From Kosakonia radicincitans DSM 16656 (lineage in GTDB: Bacteria; Pseudomonadota; Gammaproteobacteria; Enterobacterales; Enterobacteriaceae): a stretch of 64,000 nucleotides of DNA. The position numbers were made by a program, and so were the translations under genes. Shown piece after piece: positions 40,222-54,132 of this stretch; position 1 is the stretch's first letter; each line of letters begins with the position of its first letter. The stretch is from positions 4,278,001-4,342,000 of the forward strand of contig NZ_CP018016.1 in NCBI RefSeq assembly GCF_000280495.2, written 5' to 3'. The notes under the pieces are model-generated. The model was not told the origin of the DNA. It saw nothing but the letters and a program-made list of their open reading frames with translations, and ran no database searches.

Positions 40222-41919
40222 ATGCGACTCCTCAATCGGCTCAATCAGTACCAACGCCTGTGGCAGATCTCTGCCGGGGAAACACAATCTGCCAGCGTAA
40301 CGGAGCTGGCGGCGTACTGTTTTTGCAGCGAGCGGCATATGCGCACGCTGCTGCGCCAGATGCAGGACGCTGGCTGGCTACGCTGGCAATCGCAATCCGG
40401 ACGGGGTAAACGCGGCGAGTTGCAGTTGCTGATCGCGCCGGAATCGATACGCAGTGAGATGCTCGAACAGGCTCTCAATACCGGTCAGCAGCAGAACGCG
40501 TTGGCGCTGGCGCAAATTGCACCGGATGATCTGCGCACATTGCTGAATCCGTTTCTCGGCGGCTTGTGGCAAAACGAAACGCCAACCCTGCGCATTCCCT
40601 ACTATCGCCCGCTTGATCCCCTTGTTCCGGGTTTTCTTCCCGGACGCGCGGAACAGCATCTTGTCGGGCAGATCTTCAGCGGCCTGACCCGCTTTGTCAG
40701 CCACAGCATTCAACCGCAGGGCGATTTGGCGCATCACTGGGATGTGAGCGCAGACGGCTTGTGTTGGCGATTCCATTTGCATGCCACGCTGCACTGGCAT
40801 AACGGCGATACCGTCACGGCTGTGCAGTTACAGGAGAGCCTGCAACGGCTGCTGCAATTGCCTGCGTTGCAAAAGTTATTTTCCAGCGTCGCGAGCATTG
40901 AAATTACGCATCCCTGGTGTCTGACATTCAAACTGCACCGCCCGGATTTCTGGCTGCCGTACCGCCTTGCCAGTTACGGCAGCCGTCTGGCACATCCGCA
41001 GCAGCCCATGGTTGGTACCGGGCCGTTTCGCCTGGTCACGTACAGCCGCGAACTGGTCCGGCTGGAGAGTCACGACCACTATCATCTTGGGCACCCATTC
41101 CTGAAGGCGGTAGAGTTCTGGATCACGCCACAGTTGTTTGAGCAGGATTTAGGCACCAGTTGCCGGCATCCGGTGCAAATTGCCATTGGCGAGCCGGATG
41201 AGCTTCGTCACCTGCAACCCGTCAGTAACGGCATCAGCCTTGGGTTTTGTTATCTTGCCCAGCGGCCAGGCGCGCGCCTGAGCCCGGCGCAGTCACGCCG
41301 TCTGGTACAGATTATCCATCACACTTCGCTGGTGCAGACGTTGCCGCTTGACGAGAATCTGATCACTCCCAGCCGTGAGCTCTTACCCGGCTGGCAAATG
41401 CCTGAATGGCCAGCCGAACAGGTTCCGCTGCCAGCAAAACTCACCCTGCTCTACCATTTACCGGTGGAACTACACATCATGGCGGAGCAACTCAGGCTTT
41501 ATCTCGCCACGCTCGGTTGTGAACTGACAGTTATTTTCCACGACGGCAAAAACTGGGATGGCTGCCCCCAGCTTGCGACTGCCGATCTGATGATGGGAGA
41601 CAGGCTGATTGGCGAAACACCGGAATATACTCTTGAGCAGTGGATACGTTGCGACCCGCTATGGCCCAACCTGCTTAGTGCGCCGCAGTTCGCGCATTTG
41701 CAGGCAACGCTGGATGCCGTGCAGCGCCAGGTGAATGAGCAGGAGCGTTACCAGGCGCTGCATGATGTGTTCGATACCCTGATGGATAATGCCACACTCA
41801 CACCGCTGTTTAATTACCAGTACCGTATCAGCGCACCGCCAGGCGTGGAAGGGATCCATCTGAATACGCGCGGCTGGTTTGACTTTGCCGAAGCGTGGCT
41901 TCCCGCCCCGGCGCGGTGA
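40222..41919 (+). CDS. ybaE: YbaE, SgrR-like regulator/solute-binding protein
   Basis: This 565-residue protein (E. coli 566) has an N-terminal winged helix of the SgrR type (SASVTELAAYCFCSERHMRT, MQDAGWLRWQSQSGRGKRGE). It is fused to an extracellular solute-binding-protein-like domain of the dipeptide/oligopeptide family (GDLAHHWDVSADGLCWRFHL, GTGPFRLVTYSRELVRLE). There is no signal peptide, so the binding domain is cytoplasmic, as in SgrR, where it senses a small molecule. Its targets are unknown. It precedes queC with a 66-bp gap. Confidence 0.93.
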   Translation: MRLLNRLNQYQRLWQISAGETQSASVTELAAYCFCSERHMRTLLRQMQDAGWLRWQSQSGRGKRGELQLLIAPESIRSEMLEQALNTGQQQNALALAQIAPDDLRTLLNPFLGGLWQNETPTLRIPYYRPLDPLVPGFLPGRAEQHLVGQIFSGLTRFVSHSIQPQGDLAHHWDVSADGLCWRFHLHATLHWHNGDTVTAVQLQESLQRLLQLPALQKLFSSVASIEITHPWCLTFKLHRPDFWLPYRLASYGSRLAHPQQPMVGTGPFRLVTYSRELVRLESHDHYHLGHPFLKAVEFWITPQLFEQDLGTSCRHPVQIAIGEPDELRHLQPVSNGISLGFCYLAQRPGARLSPAQSRRLVQIIHHTSLVQTLPLDENLITPSRELLPGWQMPEWPAEQVPLPAKLTLLYHLPVELHIMAEQLRLYLATLGCELTVIFHDGKNWDGCPQLATADLMMGDRLIGETPEYTLEQWIRCDPLWPNLLSAPQFAHLQATLDAVQRQVNEQERYQALHDVFDTLMDNATLTPLFNYQYRISAPPGVEGIHLNTRGWFDFAEAWLPAPAR

Positions 41920-41985
41920 AGAAGCTGGTCGCTGTCAGCGGCACGCGCTACCATAGCGTTTTATTCGCGATTGTCAGGAAGAATT

Positions 41986-42681
41986 ATGAAACGTGCCGTT
42001 GTCGTGTTCAGTGGCGGACAAGACTCCACAACTTGCCTGGTGCAGGCATTGCAGCAGTATGACGAAGTGCATTGCGTCACCTTTGATTACGGCCAGCGCC
42101 ACCGCGCAGAGATCGATGTTGCCCGCGAACTGGCGTTAACGCTGGGTGCCCGTGCCCACAAAGTGCTGGATGTCACCCTGCTCAATGAACTGGCGGTCAG
42201 CAGCCTGACACGCGACAGCATTCCGGTGCCGGACTACGAGCCTGATGCCACCGGTATTCCAAATACTTTCGTGCCTGGGCGTAATATTCTGTTTCTGACG
42301 CTGGCGGCGGTGTATGCATATCAGGTGCAGGCAGAAGCCGTGATCACTGGCGTTTGTGAAACCGATTTTTCCGGTTACCCGGATTGCCGCGATGAGTTTG
42401 TTAAGGCACTTAACCATGCGGTCAATCTTGGCCTGGCGAAAGATATCCGCTTTGAAACCCCGCTGATGTGGATCGATAAAGCCGAAACCTGGGCGCTGGC
42501 GGATTACTGGGGCAAACTGGATCTGGTGCGCAGCGAAACGCTGACCTGCTATAACGGTATTAAAGGCGATGGCTGCGGCCATTGTGCAGCCTGCAACCTG
42601 CGCGCCAACGGCCTGCAACATTACCTCGCGGATAAAAGCGGCGTAATGGCAGCCATGAAACAGAAGACCGGATTGAAATAA
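41986..42681 (+). CDS. queC: 7-cyano-7-deazaguanine synthase QueC
   Basis: This 231-residue enzyme (E. coli length) is read from ATG 41986 with ribosome site aggaa. It converts 7-carboxy-7-deazaguanine to preQ0 with ATP and ammonia in queuosine biosynthesis. The PP-loop [15 protein letters not shown] and adenine-binding segments are visible. The C-terminal zinc site is [17 protein letters not shown], with an additional conserved Cys before it ([11 protein letters not shown]). A REP-like hairpin lies just downstream. Confidence 0.97.
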   Translation: MKRAVVVFSGGQDSTTCLVQALQQYDEVHCVTFDYGQRHRAEIDVARELALTLGARAHKVLDVTLLNELAVSSLTRDSIPVPDYEPDATGIPNTFVPGRNILFLTLAAVYAYQVQAEAVITGVCETDFSGYPDCRDEFVKALNHAVNLGLAKDIRFETPLMWIDKAETWALADYWGKLDLVRSETLTCYNGIKGDGCGHCAACNLRANGLQHYLADKSGVMAAMKQKTGLK

Positions 42682-42701
42682 AAGACACTCTCCGGGATCT
42701 G

Positions 42702-42733
42702 TGCCGGATGGGCGCTAACGCTCATCCGGTCTG
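42702..42733. repeat. REP-like palindromic element between queC and fadM
   Basis: gccggatgggcgctaacgct followed by catccggtctgc forms a long hairpin (ccggatg-g-gcg/cgc-t-catccgg) like enterobacterial REP sequences. It separates convergent queC and fadM and may stop transcription or stabilise mRNA. Confidence 0.75.
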
Positions 42734-42789
42734 CAATCTTGTCGGGCAGCGATTTGTCTTTGACGGTTTTCGCCAGCCCGTTTTTAATA

Positions 42790-43197
42790 TTAATCGCCTG
42801 CGCGGATCATCTTCTCCAGTTTTTCCCGCAGTTCCCCTTCTAATGCCAGCGCCTTCTGGCTTTTCAGGTCGATGCAGACAAATGTCACCAGCGCATCAGC
42901 GACTACCTGTCCTTCCGGTTCCAGCGTGACGACCTGGCTTAAAACGCCGCTTTTACCGTTGATCTGCTTTACATGGCTGGTGACGGTAAGCAAATCACCG
43001 AGCACCGCCGGACGGCGATAGTTGATATTGATGTTCACCACCACGAAAGCAATGTTATTGGCCGTCATCCATTTAAAGCTGTCGTTATTCTCAAGCCCGT
43101 CCCAGCGAGCCTCTTCGAGAAACTCCAGATAGCGAGCATTATTCACGTGCTGGTAAACATCGAGATGAAAACCACGAACTTTGATTTGTGTCTGCAT
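42790..43197 (-). CDS. fadM: Long-chain acyl-CoA thioesterase FadM (YbaW)
   Basis: This 135-residue hot-dog-fold thioesterase (E. coli 132) starts MQTQIKVRGFHLDVYQHVNN and continues RYLEFLEEARWDGLEN, the 4HBT family motif with the catalytic Asp. It hydrolyses long-chain acyl-CoA such as 3,5-tetradecadienoyl-CoA, a by-product of beta-oxidation, and is FadR-repressed in E. coli; no FadR site was examined closely here. It lies between queC and ybaV as in E. coli, converging on queC. Confidence 0.95.
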   Translation of the reverse strand: MQTQIKVRGFHLDVYQHVNNARYLEFLEEARWDGLENNDSFKWMTANNIAFVVVNININYRRPAVLGDLLTVTSHVKQINGKSGVLSQVVTLEPEGQVVADALVTFVCIDLKSQKALALEGELREKLEKMIRAGD

Positions 43198-43295
43198 AGC
43201 GCTTTAACCTTTACCGTTTATTGTTATAGGGACAGAGAGATCATAACTGGTATGACCTCTCTATTCTGGCAAAGATTAGCGACTACGCAAGCGCC

Positions 43296-45703
<2,408 letters not shown>

Positions 45704-45850
45704 GGTGTAACAACACTCCGCTGTAGGTGACTTTAGATCTCAGGCAGCAAGAGTTGCCCGCTGCGTGTAAGCGCGTATTTTGACAAGAAACCGGCGCAAT
45801 TGTTAGCCCACAACGTGCAGAAACTCGTACAAAGTAAGAATTCGCAAATA

Positions 45851-45878
45851 AAAAAAGGCACATCTCGCGATGCGCCTT
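45851..45878 (-). terminator. Terminator of hupB
   Basis: aaggcacatc/gatgcgcctt (one G.T pair) with a 4-nt loop lies 35-62 bp after the hupB stop; on the minus strand ttttttt follows. Confidence 0.87.
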
Positions 45879-45912
45879 GTATTTTCTTACTCTCCCCACA
45901 CGGGGAAAGTAA

Positions 45913-46185
45913 TCAGTTTACTGCGTCTTTCAGCGCTTTACCTGCGCGGAACCCTGGCACTTTAGCTGCAGCGATAGTGATTTCTTTGCCGGTCTGCGGG
46001 TTACGGCCAGTGCGTGCAGCACGTTCTTTAACCGCGAAAGTCCCGAAACCTACCAGTGCTACGTCGTCCCCGGATTTCAAAGATTCAGTAACAGAAGCAA
46101 TTAAAGCATCTAACGCACGTCCTGCAGCAGCTTTGGAAATATCAGCACCTGCGGCAATCTTGTCAATCAGCTGAGATTTGTTCAC
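45913..46185 (-). CDS. hupB: HU beta, nucleoid protein
   Basis: This 90-residue protein, the E. coli HU-beta length, starts [20 protein letters not shown]. The DNA-binding arm signature is [20 protein letters not shown], followed by [16 protein letters not shown] heterodimers (HupA/HupB) bend and constrain DNA without sequence specificity. hupB is monocistronic between lon and ppiD, bounded by terminators on both sides. Confidence 0.98.
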   Translation of the reverse strand: MNKSQLIDKIAAGADISKAAAGRALDALIASVTESLKSGDDVALVGFGTFAVKERAARTGRNPQTGKEITIAAAKVPGFRAGKALKDAVN

Positions 46186-46326
46186 TCTTCTCTTCCTCTC
46201 TTTATAATTTATATCGCACCTGAATCCTTCACAGCGCGACCGCGCAGCAGTTATATCAGGCCTGTCATGCCCTTACAACACCAGTTGATGATGACACACC
46301 CAACCAGCAATCTAAATTAGCTATAC

Positions 46327-46366
46327 AAAAAAAGGCTGGCAAGTACGAAATCACTCACCAGCCTTG
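46327..46366 (-). terminator. Terminator of lon
   Basis: aaggctggcaagt and actcaccagcctt form a 12-bp stem with few mismatches, about 30 bp after the lon stop. On the minus strand ttttttt follows. Confidence 0.87.
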
Positions 46367-46395
46367 TTTTTATCAACGCACTTTGCGCGAGGTCA

Positions 46396-48750
46396 CTATT
46401 TTGCCGTCACGACCTGCATACCAAAGGGTTCGTTCTGCAATGCAAGGCTGAGAACTTCTTCGATACGCTTAACCGGATGGATATCCAAATCGGCCACAAC
46501 GTTGTCCGGAATCTCTTCCAGGTCACGTTTGTTTTCGTAAGGAATCAGAACAGTCTTAATGCCCCCACGGTGCGCCGCCAACAGTTTTTCCTTCAGACCA
46601 CCAATCGGCAACACCTGGCCACGCAGGGTAATTTCACCCGTCATTGCCACATCTGCACGAACCGGGTTACCAGTCAGGCAGGAAACCAGTGCGGTACACA
46701 TTGCAATCCCCGCACTCGGGCCATCTTTCGGCGTCGCGCCTTCCGGTACGTGAACGTGGATATCGCGTTTTTCGTAAAAATCGCCGTTGATGCCGAGTTT
46801 CTCCGCACGGGCGCGAACCACGGTCAGCGCCGCCTGGATAGACTCCTGCATCACTTCGCCGAGCGAACCGGTATACGTCAGCTTACCTTTGCCCGGAACG
46901 CAGGCGGTTTCAATGGTCAGCAGATCGCCGCCCACTTCCGTCCACGCCAGCCCCGTCACCTGACCGACACGGTTTTCATCATCCGCACGGCCATAATCAA
47001 AGCGCTGAACGCCCAGGTAGTCATGCAGGTTATCACCGTTGATCTCAATGTGCTTCAGCGACGGATCCAGCAGCAACTGTTTCACCGCCTTGCGGCACAG
47101 TTTGGAGATTTCGCGCTCCAGACCACGCACGCCAGCTTCACGGGTGTAGTAACGGATGATGCCGACGATTGCACTGTCATCAACGGTCAATTCGCTATCT
47201 TTCAGCGCATTACGCTCAATCTGTTTGGTCAACAGGTGACGTTTTGCAATGTTCAGTTTTTCGTCTTCGGTGTAGCCGGAAAGACGGATCACTTCCATAC
47301 GATCCAGCAGCGGCGCCGGAATATTCATGGAGTTCGAGGTCGCGACAAACATCACATCGCTGAGATCGTAATCCACTTCCAGGTAGTGATCGCTGAAGGC
47401 TACGTTCTGTTCAGGATCCAGAACTTCCAGCAGAGCCGAAGCCGGATCGCCGCGCATATCGGACGACATTTTGTCGATTTCATCGAGCAGGAACAGCGGG
47501 TTTTTCACGCCCACTTTCGCCATCTTCTGGATCAGTTTGCCCGGCATAGAACCGATGTAGGTACGGCGGTGACCGCGAATTTCCGCTTCGTCACGCACGC
47601 CGCCCAGCGCCATACGGATGTATTTACGCCCGGTGGCTTTGGCAATAGATTGCCCCAGCGAGGTTTTCCCCACCCCCGGAGGCCCAACCAGACACAGAAT
47701 CGGCCCTTTCAGCTTGTTCATACGGCTCTGCACCGCAAGGTATTCAAGGATACGATCCTTCACGCGCTCAAGGCCGTAATGGTCGGTATCGAGGATCTCC
47801 TGCGCCTGACGAAGGTCTTTTTTGACCTTGCTGCGCGCGTTCCACGGCACCTGCACCATCCATTCAATATAGCCGCGCACGACGGTCGCTTCTGCAGACA
47901 TCGGCGACATCATTTTCAGCTTCTGCAGCTCGGATTCGGCTTTCTCTTTTGCCTCTTTCGGCATTTTTGCCGCATCGATTTTGCGTTTCAGCGCTTCGTT
48001 TTCATCCGGCGCATCATCCATTTCACCCAGCTCTTTCTGAATGGCTTTCATTTGCTCATTCAGGTAGTACTCGCGTTGGGATTTTTCCATCTGCTTTTTA
48101 ACGCGGTTGCGAATGCGTTTCTCAACCTGGAGCAGATCGATTTCAGATTCCATCATCGCCATCAGATATTCCAGACGTTCATTAACGTCGGACATCTCCA
48201 GAACAGACTGTTTATCAGCCAGTTTCAGCGGCATATGGGCAGCGATGGTATCAGCCAGACGTGCGGGATCGTCAATGCTGTTCAGCGAAGTCAGCACTTC
48301 CGGCGGGATTTTTTTATTCAGTTTGATATAGCCTTCAAACTGGCTGATCGCCGTACGTACCAGCACTTCCTGCTCGCGCTCGTCGATAGCCGGCGAGTCG
48401 AGATATTCCGCTTTGGCAGAGAAGTGCTCGCCATCATCGGCAAGCGTGGTAATGCGCGCGCGCTGCAGCCCCTCGACCAGCACTTTTACAGTGCCATCAG
48501 GCAGCTTCAGCATCTGCAGAATAGACGCCACGGTCCCGACGGTGAAAAGATCGTTTACACCCGGCTCATCCGTTGACGCTTCTTTCTGCGCAACCAGCAT
48601 GATTTTTTTATCATGGTCCATGGCCGCTTCCAGACAACGGATCGATTTTTCCCGTCCAACAAATAAGGGAATGACCATGTGCGGATAAACCACCACATCG
48701 CGCAACGGCAATACGGGGATTTCAATGCGTTCAGAACGCTCAGGATTCAT
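46396..48750 (-). CDS. lon: ATP-dependent protease Lon
   Basis: From ATG 48748-48750 the protein has 784 residues, equal to E. coli Lon. It is a homohexameric AAA+ serine protease that degrades damaged proteins and regulators such as SulA and RcsA. The N-terminal substrate domain starts [20 protein letters not shown]. The AAA+ module has Walker [17 protein letters not shown] and Walker [15 protein letters not shown]. The C-terminal protease domain has catalytic Ser in [15 protein letters not shown] and the Lys dyad partner in [14 protein letters not shown]. It is preceded by a sigma-32-like promoter and followed by a terminator. Confidence 0.98.
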   Translation of the reverse strand: MNPERSERIEIPVLPLRDVVVYPHMVIPLFVGREKSIRCLEAAMDHDKKIMLVAQKEASTDEPGVNDLFTVGTVASILQMLKLPDGTVKVLVEGLQRARITTLADDGEHFSAKAEYLDSPAIDEREQEVLVRTAISQFEGYIKLNKKIPPEVLTSLNSIDDPARLADTIAAHMPLKLADKQSVLEMSDVNERLEYLMAMMESEIDLLQVEKRIRNRVKKQMEKSQREYYLNEQMKAIQKELGEMDDAPDENEALKRKIDAAKMPKEAKEKAESELQKLKMMSPMSAEATVVRGYIEWMVQVPWNARSKVKKDLRQAQEILDTDHYGLERVKDRILEYLAVQSRMNKLKGPILCLVGPPGVGKTSLGQSIAKATGRKYIRMALGGVRDEAEIRGHRRTYIGSMPGKLIQKMAKVGVKNPLFLLDEIDKMSSDMRGDPASALLEVLDPEQNVAFSDHYLEVDYDLSDVMFVATSNSMNIPAPLLDRMEVIRLSGYTEDEKLNIAKRHLLTKQIERNALKDSELTVDDSAIVGIIRYYTREAGVRGLEREISKLCRKAVKQLLLDPSLKHIEINGDNLHDYLGVQRFDYGRADDENRVGQVTGLAWTEVGGDLLTIETACVPGKGKLTYTGSLGEVMQESIQAALTVVRARAEKLGINGDFYEKRDIHVHVPEGATPKDGPSAGIAMCTALVSCLTGNPVRADVAMTGEITLRGQVLPIGGLKEKLLAAHRGGIKTVLIPYENKRDLEEIPDNVVADLDIHPVKRIEEVLSLALQNEPFGMQVVTAK

Positions 48751-48830
48751 AGAGCTCTCTCTTAGTTTAAAGTCCGCCAGGTAATCAGGTGACGTGACTG
48801 TGCAACACGCACCATTAACATGTAAAGCAG

Positions 48831-48860
48831 TATATGGGGATGTTTCCCACACATTCAACG
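48831..48860 (-). promoter_or_regulatory. Sigma-32 heat-shock promoter of lon
   Basis: On the minus strand cgttgaat (48853-48860) and ccccatata (48831-48839) with a 13-bp spacer match the sigma-32 -35/-10 pattern and the known E. coli lon promoter closely. Confidence 0.82.
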
Positions 48861-48878
48861 GCGGGAATACGGAAAAAT

Positions 48879-48906
48879 AAAAGGGGAGATAAAATCCCCC
48901 CCTTTT
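48879..48906 (-). terminator. Terminator of clpX
   Basis: aaaaggggagat and atcccccccctttt-type arms form a G/C-rich stem, 27-55 bp after the clpX stop, with T-rich sequence following on the minus strand. It separates clpX from lon. Confidence 0.78.
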
Positions 48907-48933
48907 GGTTAACTGATTGTAAGAATTGGTGAA

Positions 48934-50208
48934 TTATTCGCCAGATGCCTGCTGCGCTTCCGGTTTGCCGTAAATCAGCAACGGTTTGCTTTGACCAGCG
49001 ATAACCGACTCGTCAATGACCACTTTCTCAACGTCTTCCAGCGATGGAAGATCGTACATGGTATCGAGCAGAGCGGCTTCTACAATTGAACGCAGGCCAC
49101 GAGCACCGGTTTTGCGCACCATTGCTTTCTTGGCGATCGCATCCAGCGCTTCGTCGCGGAACTCAAGATCCACGCCTTCCAGATTGAACAGCGCCTGATA
49201 CTGCTTGGTCAGCGCATTTTTCGGCTCTTTCAGGATCTGAATCAGCGCTTCTTCGCTCAGCTCGCTCAGCGTCGCCACCACCGGCAGACGGCCGATGAAC
49301 TCAGGAATCAGGCCAAATTTGATCAAATCTTCCGGCTCAACCTGCGCCAGCAGTTCGCCTTCGTTGGCTTTTTCAGATTTGCCTTTCACCGTCGCGCCGA
49401 AACCAATGCCCGATCCGGTTTCAACACGGTGAGAAATCACTTTGTCGAGACCAGCAAATGCACCGCCGCAAATGAACAGGATTTTCGAGGTATCAACCTG
49501 CAAAAACTCCTGCTGCGGGTGCTTACGTCCACCCTGCGGCGGAACCGCAGCCACGGTGCCTTCGATCAGCTTCAGCAACGCCTGCTGCACGCCTTCACCG
49601 GAAACATCACGCGTAATTGACGGGTTGTCTGATTTACGGGAGATCTTGTCAATCTCATCAATGTAAACAATCCCGCGCTGCGCTTTCTGCACGTCGTAAT
49701 CGCATTTTTGCAGCAATTTCTGGATAATGTTTTCGACGTCTTCCCCCACGTAACCGGCTTCGGTCAACGTAGTGGCATCCGCCATGGTGAATGGCACATC
49801 CAGCAAACGCGCCAGCGTTTCAGCCAGCAATGTCTTACCGGAACCGGTCGGCCCAATCAGCAGAATGTTACTTTTGCCCAGTTCAACGCCATTGCTGGTA
49901 TCGCCATTGCGCAGGCGTTTGTAGTGGTTATAGACCGCCACTGCCAGCACTTTTTTCGCCTGTTCCTGGCCAATGACATAGTCATCCAGATGGTGGCGGA
50001 TTTCATGCGGGGTCGGCAGCGCGCTGCGCTCGCGATGCGGCGCAACTTCTTTAATCTCTTCGCGAATAATGTCGTTACACAGATCCACACATTCGTCGCA
50101 GATATACACGGACGGCCCGGCGATTAGCTTACGCACTTCATGCTGGCTTTTGCCGCAAAAAGAGCAATACAACAGTTTGCCCGAACCATCTTTGCGTTTA
50201 TCTGTCAT
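48934..50208 (-). CDS. clpX: ClpX, AAA+ unfoldase of the ClpXP protease
   Basis: This 424-residue protein, the E. coli length, has an N-terminal zinc-binding domain ([20 protein letters not shown] then [10 protein letters not shown], four Cys). The AAA+ module has Walker [18 protein letters not shown], Walker [15 protein letters not shown], the pore loop and arginine finger regions, and the ClpP-docking IGF loop ([12 protein letters not shown]). It unfolds tagged or adaptor-delivered proteins and feeds them to ClpP. It is downstream of clpP with a 128-bp gap, so partly cotranscribed. Confidence 0.98.
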   Translation of the reverse strand: MTDKRKDGSGKLLYCSFCGKSQHEVRKLIAGPSVYICDECVDLCNDIIREEIKEVAPHRERSALPTPHEIRHHLDDYVIGQEQAKKVLAVAVYNHYKRLRNGDTSNGVELGKSNILLIGPTGSGKTLLAETLARLLDVPFTMADATTLTEAGYVGEDVENIIQKLLQKCDYDVQKAQRGIVYIDEIDKISRKSDNPSITRDVSGEGVQQALLKLIEGTVAAVPPQGGRKHPQQEFLQVDTSKILFICGGAFAGLDKVISHRVETGSGIGFGATVKGKSEKANEGELLAQVEPEDLIKFGLIPEFIGRLPVVATLSELSEEALIQILKEPKNALTKQYQALFNLEGVDLEFRDEALDAIAKKAMVRKTGARGLRSIVEAALLDTMYDLPSLEDVEKVVIDESVIAGQSKPLLIYGKPEAQQASGE

Positions 50209-50336
50209 GAGTCAAAACCTCTTAATCTGTTCTTTGTGCCGCACATGACGACGCAAATGCCATTCCAGGCGCAAAACGTTACTCAAACATGATGCCGCTT
50301 GCATCACATAGTATAGCGGCACATGCAATCTGAGCA

Positions 50337-50960
50337 TTAGTTACGATGGGTTAAAATTGAGTCAACCAGACCGTAATCCACGGCTTCTTGCGCAGCAAGG
50401 AAGCGGTCACGCTCTGTATCACGTTCAATTTGCTCTAAAGATTGACCCGTGTGATGCGCCATAAGTTCATTCATACGGCCTTTCACTTTCAGGATTTCAC
50501 GAGCGTGGATTTCGATATCCGTCGCCTGGCCCTGATAGCCCCCCAGCGGCTGGTGAATCATCACACGTGAATTCGGCAGGCAGAAACGCTTGCCTTTAGC
50601 GCCCGCCGTCAGCAGGAATGCGCCCATCGACGCGGCCTGGCCCATACAAATGGTGCTGACGTCCGGCTTAATAAATTGCATGGTGTCGTAAATCGACATC
50701 CCGGCAGTAATCACACCGCCCGGAGAGTTAATATACAGGTAAATGTCTTTTTCCGGATTTTCCGCTTCCAGAAAGAGCATTTGAGCCACAATCAGGTTTG
50801 CCATATGGTCTTCGACCTGGCCGGTGAGAAAAATCACGCGTTCCTTGAGAAGACGGGAGTAGATATCGAAAGAGCGCTCACCGCGTGAGGTCTGTTCAAT
50901 AACCATTGGCACCAGAGCCATATGGGGTGCAAAGTTATCTCGTTCGCCGCTGTATGACAT
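50337..50960 (-). CDS. clpP: ClpP protease subunit
   Basis: This 207-residue serine protease precursor (E. coli 207) forms the double-heptamer barrel used by ClpX and ClpA. The catalytic triad is visible: Ser in [20 protein letters not shown], His in [13 protein letters not shown] and Asp in [19 protein letters not shown] short N-terminal propeptide ([14 protein letters not shown]) is expected to be removed before [10 protein letters not shown] sigma-32-like promoter is located about 120-150 bp upstream; tig lies upstream behind its own terminator. Confidence 0.98.
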   Translation of the reverse strand: MSYSGERDNFAPHMALVPMVIEQTSRGERSFDIYSRLLKERVIFLTGQVEDHMANLIVAQMLFLEAENPEKDIYLYINSPGGVITAGMSIYDTMQFIKPDVSTICMGQAASMGAFLLTAGAKGKRFCLPNSRVMIHQPLGGYQGQATDIEIHAREILKVKGRMNELMAHHTGQSLEQIERDTERDRFLAAQEAVDYGLVDSILTHRN

Positions 50961-51081
50961 TTCCGTCTCCTGGATAAAAAAATAAACTAACCTGCTGTAC
51001 TGATTGTACTTGAGTGAGCGGGATCTGACTATGACCCCTCACGGACGGATTATCAGCCAGAGCCTTTACGCCAATACCCTC

Positions 51082-51112
51082 TTTAGTGGGGATGACCAAG
51101 TCTGTTTTCAAG
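51082..51112 (-). promoter_or_regulatory. Probable sigma-32 promoter of clpP-clpX
   Basis: On the minus strand cttgaaa (51106-51112) and ccccactaaa (51082-51091) with a 14-bp spacer fit the heat-shock consensus. The position, 120-150 bp before clpP, is consistent with the known heat-shock control of clpPX. Confidence 0.65.
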
Positions 51113-51184
51113 CATAACAATCTTTTGCTGTTACGCTAATACTGAAACGCTCTTTTAGCACACATCTGTAAATGTCAATACGAT

Positions 51185-51217
51185 AAAAAAAGCCCGCCAC
51201 CAGCAGGTGACGGGCTT
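51185..51217 (-). terminator. Terminator of tig
   Basis: aagcccgccacc/ggtgacgggctt with an agca loop lies just after the tig stop codon; on the minus strand ttttttt follows. Confidence 0.9.
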
Positions 51218-51244
51218 ATTACATTTCGCTAATGCTGAAGCCGA

Positions 51245-52552
<1,308 letters not shown>

Positions 52553-52816
52553 TCAAAAAATCACAGTGCTCGGTCAACTCTACTCTGCGAAGCAAACCTT
52601 TTCGCTTTGCAGAACCGGGATGTTCTCTCCAATCAGAAAACACATTCCCTGTCGTCAGAAGCATCCCGAAGACATTCCGAAAAATAAGACGCAGCATTAT
52701 AGCGGCATCACAGATATGAGTCGAGAAGGGGAATGGCGCAATGATGCGCCATTTTTCACACTTCTGAAGCAATTTCGCTCAAAAAATTGCGTTTCTCGCT
52801 CAAAATTCAGGCAAAA

Positions 52817-52840
52817 CAAAACGGCCCGCAGGCCGTTTTT
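52817..52840 (-). terminator. Terminator of bolA
   Basis: acggcc-cgca-ggccgt hairpin with aaaaca on its left (tgtttt on the minus strand) and ttttt on its right, about 55 bp after the bolA stop. It can act in both directions. Confidence 0.75.
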
Positions 52841-52894
52841 ACATAATCTGCATGCAACATACTGGAAAAGTTCAGACGGTTGCAACCTGGTTTT

Positions 52895-53212
52895 CTAAGC
52901 GATGCTTCCGGCGCCCCGGCATGCCGGCGAGGTCAGGAGGGTATCCTGCAAGCCTTCCCACTCTTTGAGGGTGTAAGTATGCAGTGCAAGTGCATGAATT
53001 GTCGTTGCCAGTTCGTCAGCCAACGTACCGTAAATCATGCGATGCCGATTAAGAAAACGTTCTCCGGTGAAGCGGTCGCTTACCAGCACCACTTTGAAAT
53101 GGCTTTCGGAACCCGCCGGAACGTTGTGACGGTAACTTTCATCTACGACTTCAAGTAATACAGGCTCGAATGCCGCTTTCAATTTTGCTTCTATCTGTTC
53201 ACGCATCATCAT
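52895..53212 (-). CDS. bolA: BolA, stress-induced morphology regulator
   Basis: This 105-residue protein, the E. coli length, starts with three consecutive Met codons and shares the core [20 protein letters not shown] and [19 protein letters not shown]. The conserved His in RHRMIY and the KH-like fold mark BolA, which partners with monothiol glutaredoxin (GrxD) in Fe-S handling and acts as a transcription regulator that shapes cells in stationary phase. A sigma-S/gearbox-like promoter lies upstream. It is divergent from yajG. Confidence 0.97.
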   Translation of the reverse strand: MMMREQIEAKLKAAFEPVLLEVVDESYRHNVPAGSESHFKVVLVSDRFTGERFLNRHRMIYGTLADELATTIHALALHTYTLKEWEGLQDTLLTSPACRGAGSIA

Positions 53213-53257
53213 GATGTTACGCCTCCGACAACGCTGAGATGCCAGCCATCTCTTTAA

Positions 53258-53290
53258 ATGTTAGCCGCTTTTACCGTTTTCATAACAATA
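53258..53290 (-). promoter_or_regulatory. Gearbox-like promoter of bolA
   Basis: On the minus strand cggctaaca (53258-53266) preceded by tgaaaacggtaaaag resembles the E. coli bolA P1 gearbox promoter read by sigma-S. It lies 46 bp upstream of the bolA ATG. Confidence 0.55.
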
Positions 53291-53513
53291 AAACAACAAA
53301 AAATTAGCGTTCGTCTGATTTGCCGGCTCAACGCGATAAAGTCTACTAAAAGACGGCGGATTTTTGCCATCCCGCTTCAACAACCTGTTTTTTGATGCCG
53401 AAAAAGCACAAGGTGATGAATTTACATACGTTGAGGACTTCCCCTTAACGGCGGCAATGTTATGATGGCGAGAATTTTTCCCCAAACGCTTACGATCCCT
53501 TGAGAGCCTGAAC

Positions 53514-54092
53514 ATGTTTAAAAAACTACTCTTCCCGTTGGTCGCTTTATTTATGCTGGCCGGGTGCGCTACCCCGCCGACAACCCTTGAAGTTTCACCG
53601 AAAATCACCCTGCCGCAGCAGGATCCGAGCCTGATGGGCGTGACCGTTAGCATTACTGGCGCCGATCAACGTCAGGACCAGGCGCTGGCGAAAGTAACGC
53701 GTGACAACCAGTTGGTCACTTTAACCGCCTCCCGCGATCTGCGTTTCCTTTTACAGGAAGTGCTGGAGAAACAGATGACGGCGCGCGGCTATATGATCGG
53801 GCCGAACGGCGCGGTAAATCTGCAAATCATTGTTAACCAACTGTATGCCGACGTTTCTCAAGGCAACGTGCGTTACAACATCGCCACCAAAGCGGATATC
53901 GCCATCATTGCCACCGCAGCTAATGGTAATAAGATGACGAAAAACTACCGTGCCAGCTATAACGTTGAAGGCGCTTTCCAGGCGACTAACGACAAAATCA
54001 CGACCGCGGTTAATAGCGTGCTGACCGACACTATCGCGGATATGTCTCAGGACACCAGCATCCACGATTTCATCAAGCAAAACGCCCGTTAA
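53514..54092 (+). CDS. yajG: YajG, uncharacterised lipoprotein
   Basis: This 192-residue lipoprotein, the E. coli length, has signal peptide MFKKLLFPLVALFMLAGC with lipobox LAGC (Cys18). The mature domain begins ATPPTTLEVSPKITLPQQ and includes TRDNQLVTLTASRDLRFLLQ and INLQIIV-type strands. The function is unknown; in E. coli yajG precedes ampG, the muropeptide permease gene, which suggests a cell-envelope role (inference). An intrinsic terminator lies between yajG and ampG, so coupling to ampG is probably partial. Confidence 0.95.
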   Translation: MFKKLLFPLVALFMLAGCATPPTTLEVSPKITLPQQDPSLMGVTVSITGADQRQDQALAKVTRDNQLVTLTASRDLRFLLQEVLEKQMTARGYMIGPNGAVNLQIIVNQLYADVSQGNVRYNIATKADIAIIATAANGNKMTKNYRASYNVEGAFQATNDKITTAVNSVLTDTIADMSQDTSIHDFIKQNAR

Positions 54093-54100
54093 TTGCTGCA

Positions 54101-54127
54101 CTGGCCCGGTTTTACGGGCCAGTTTTT
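54101..54127 (+). terminator. Intrinsic terminator between yajG and ampG
   Basis: A perfect stem ctggcccg/cgggccag with a gtttta loop is followed by ttttt. It ends five bases before the ampG start codon, so it must strongly reduce readthrough into ampG. Confidence 0.88.
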
Positions 54128-54132
54128 AACTC

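Noticed and set aside
46477..48576. A 699-codon open frame on the plus strand opposite lon
   Set aside because: Shadow of the highly expressed lon gene; composition (many His, Phe, Arg) and absence of family features are typical of antisense frames.
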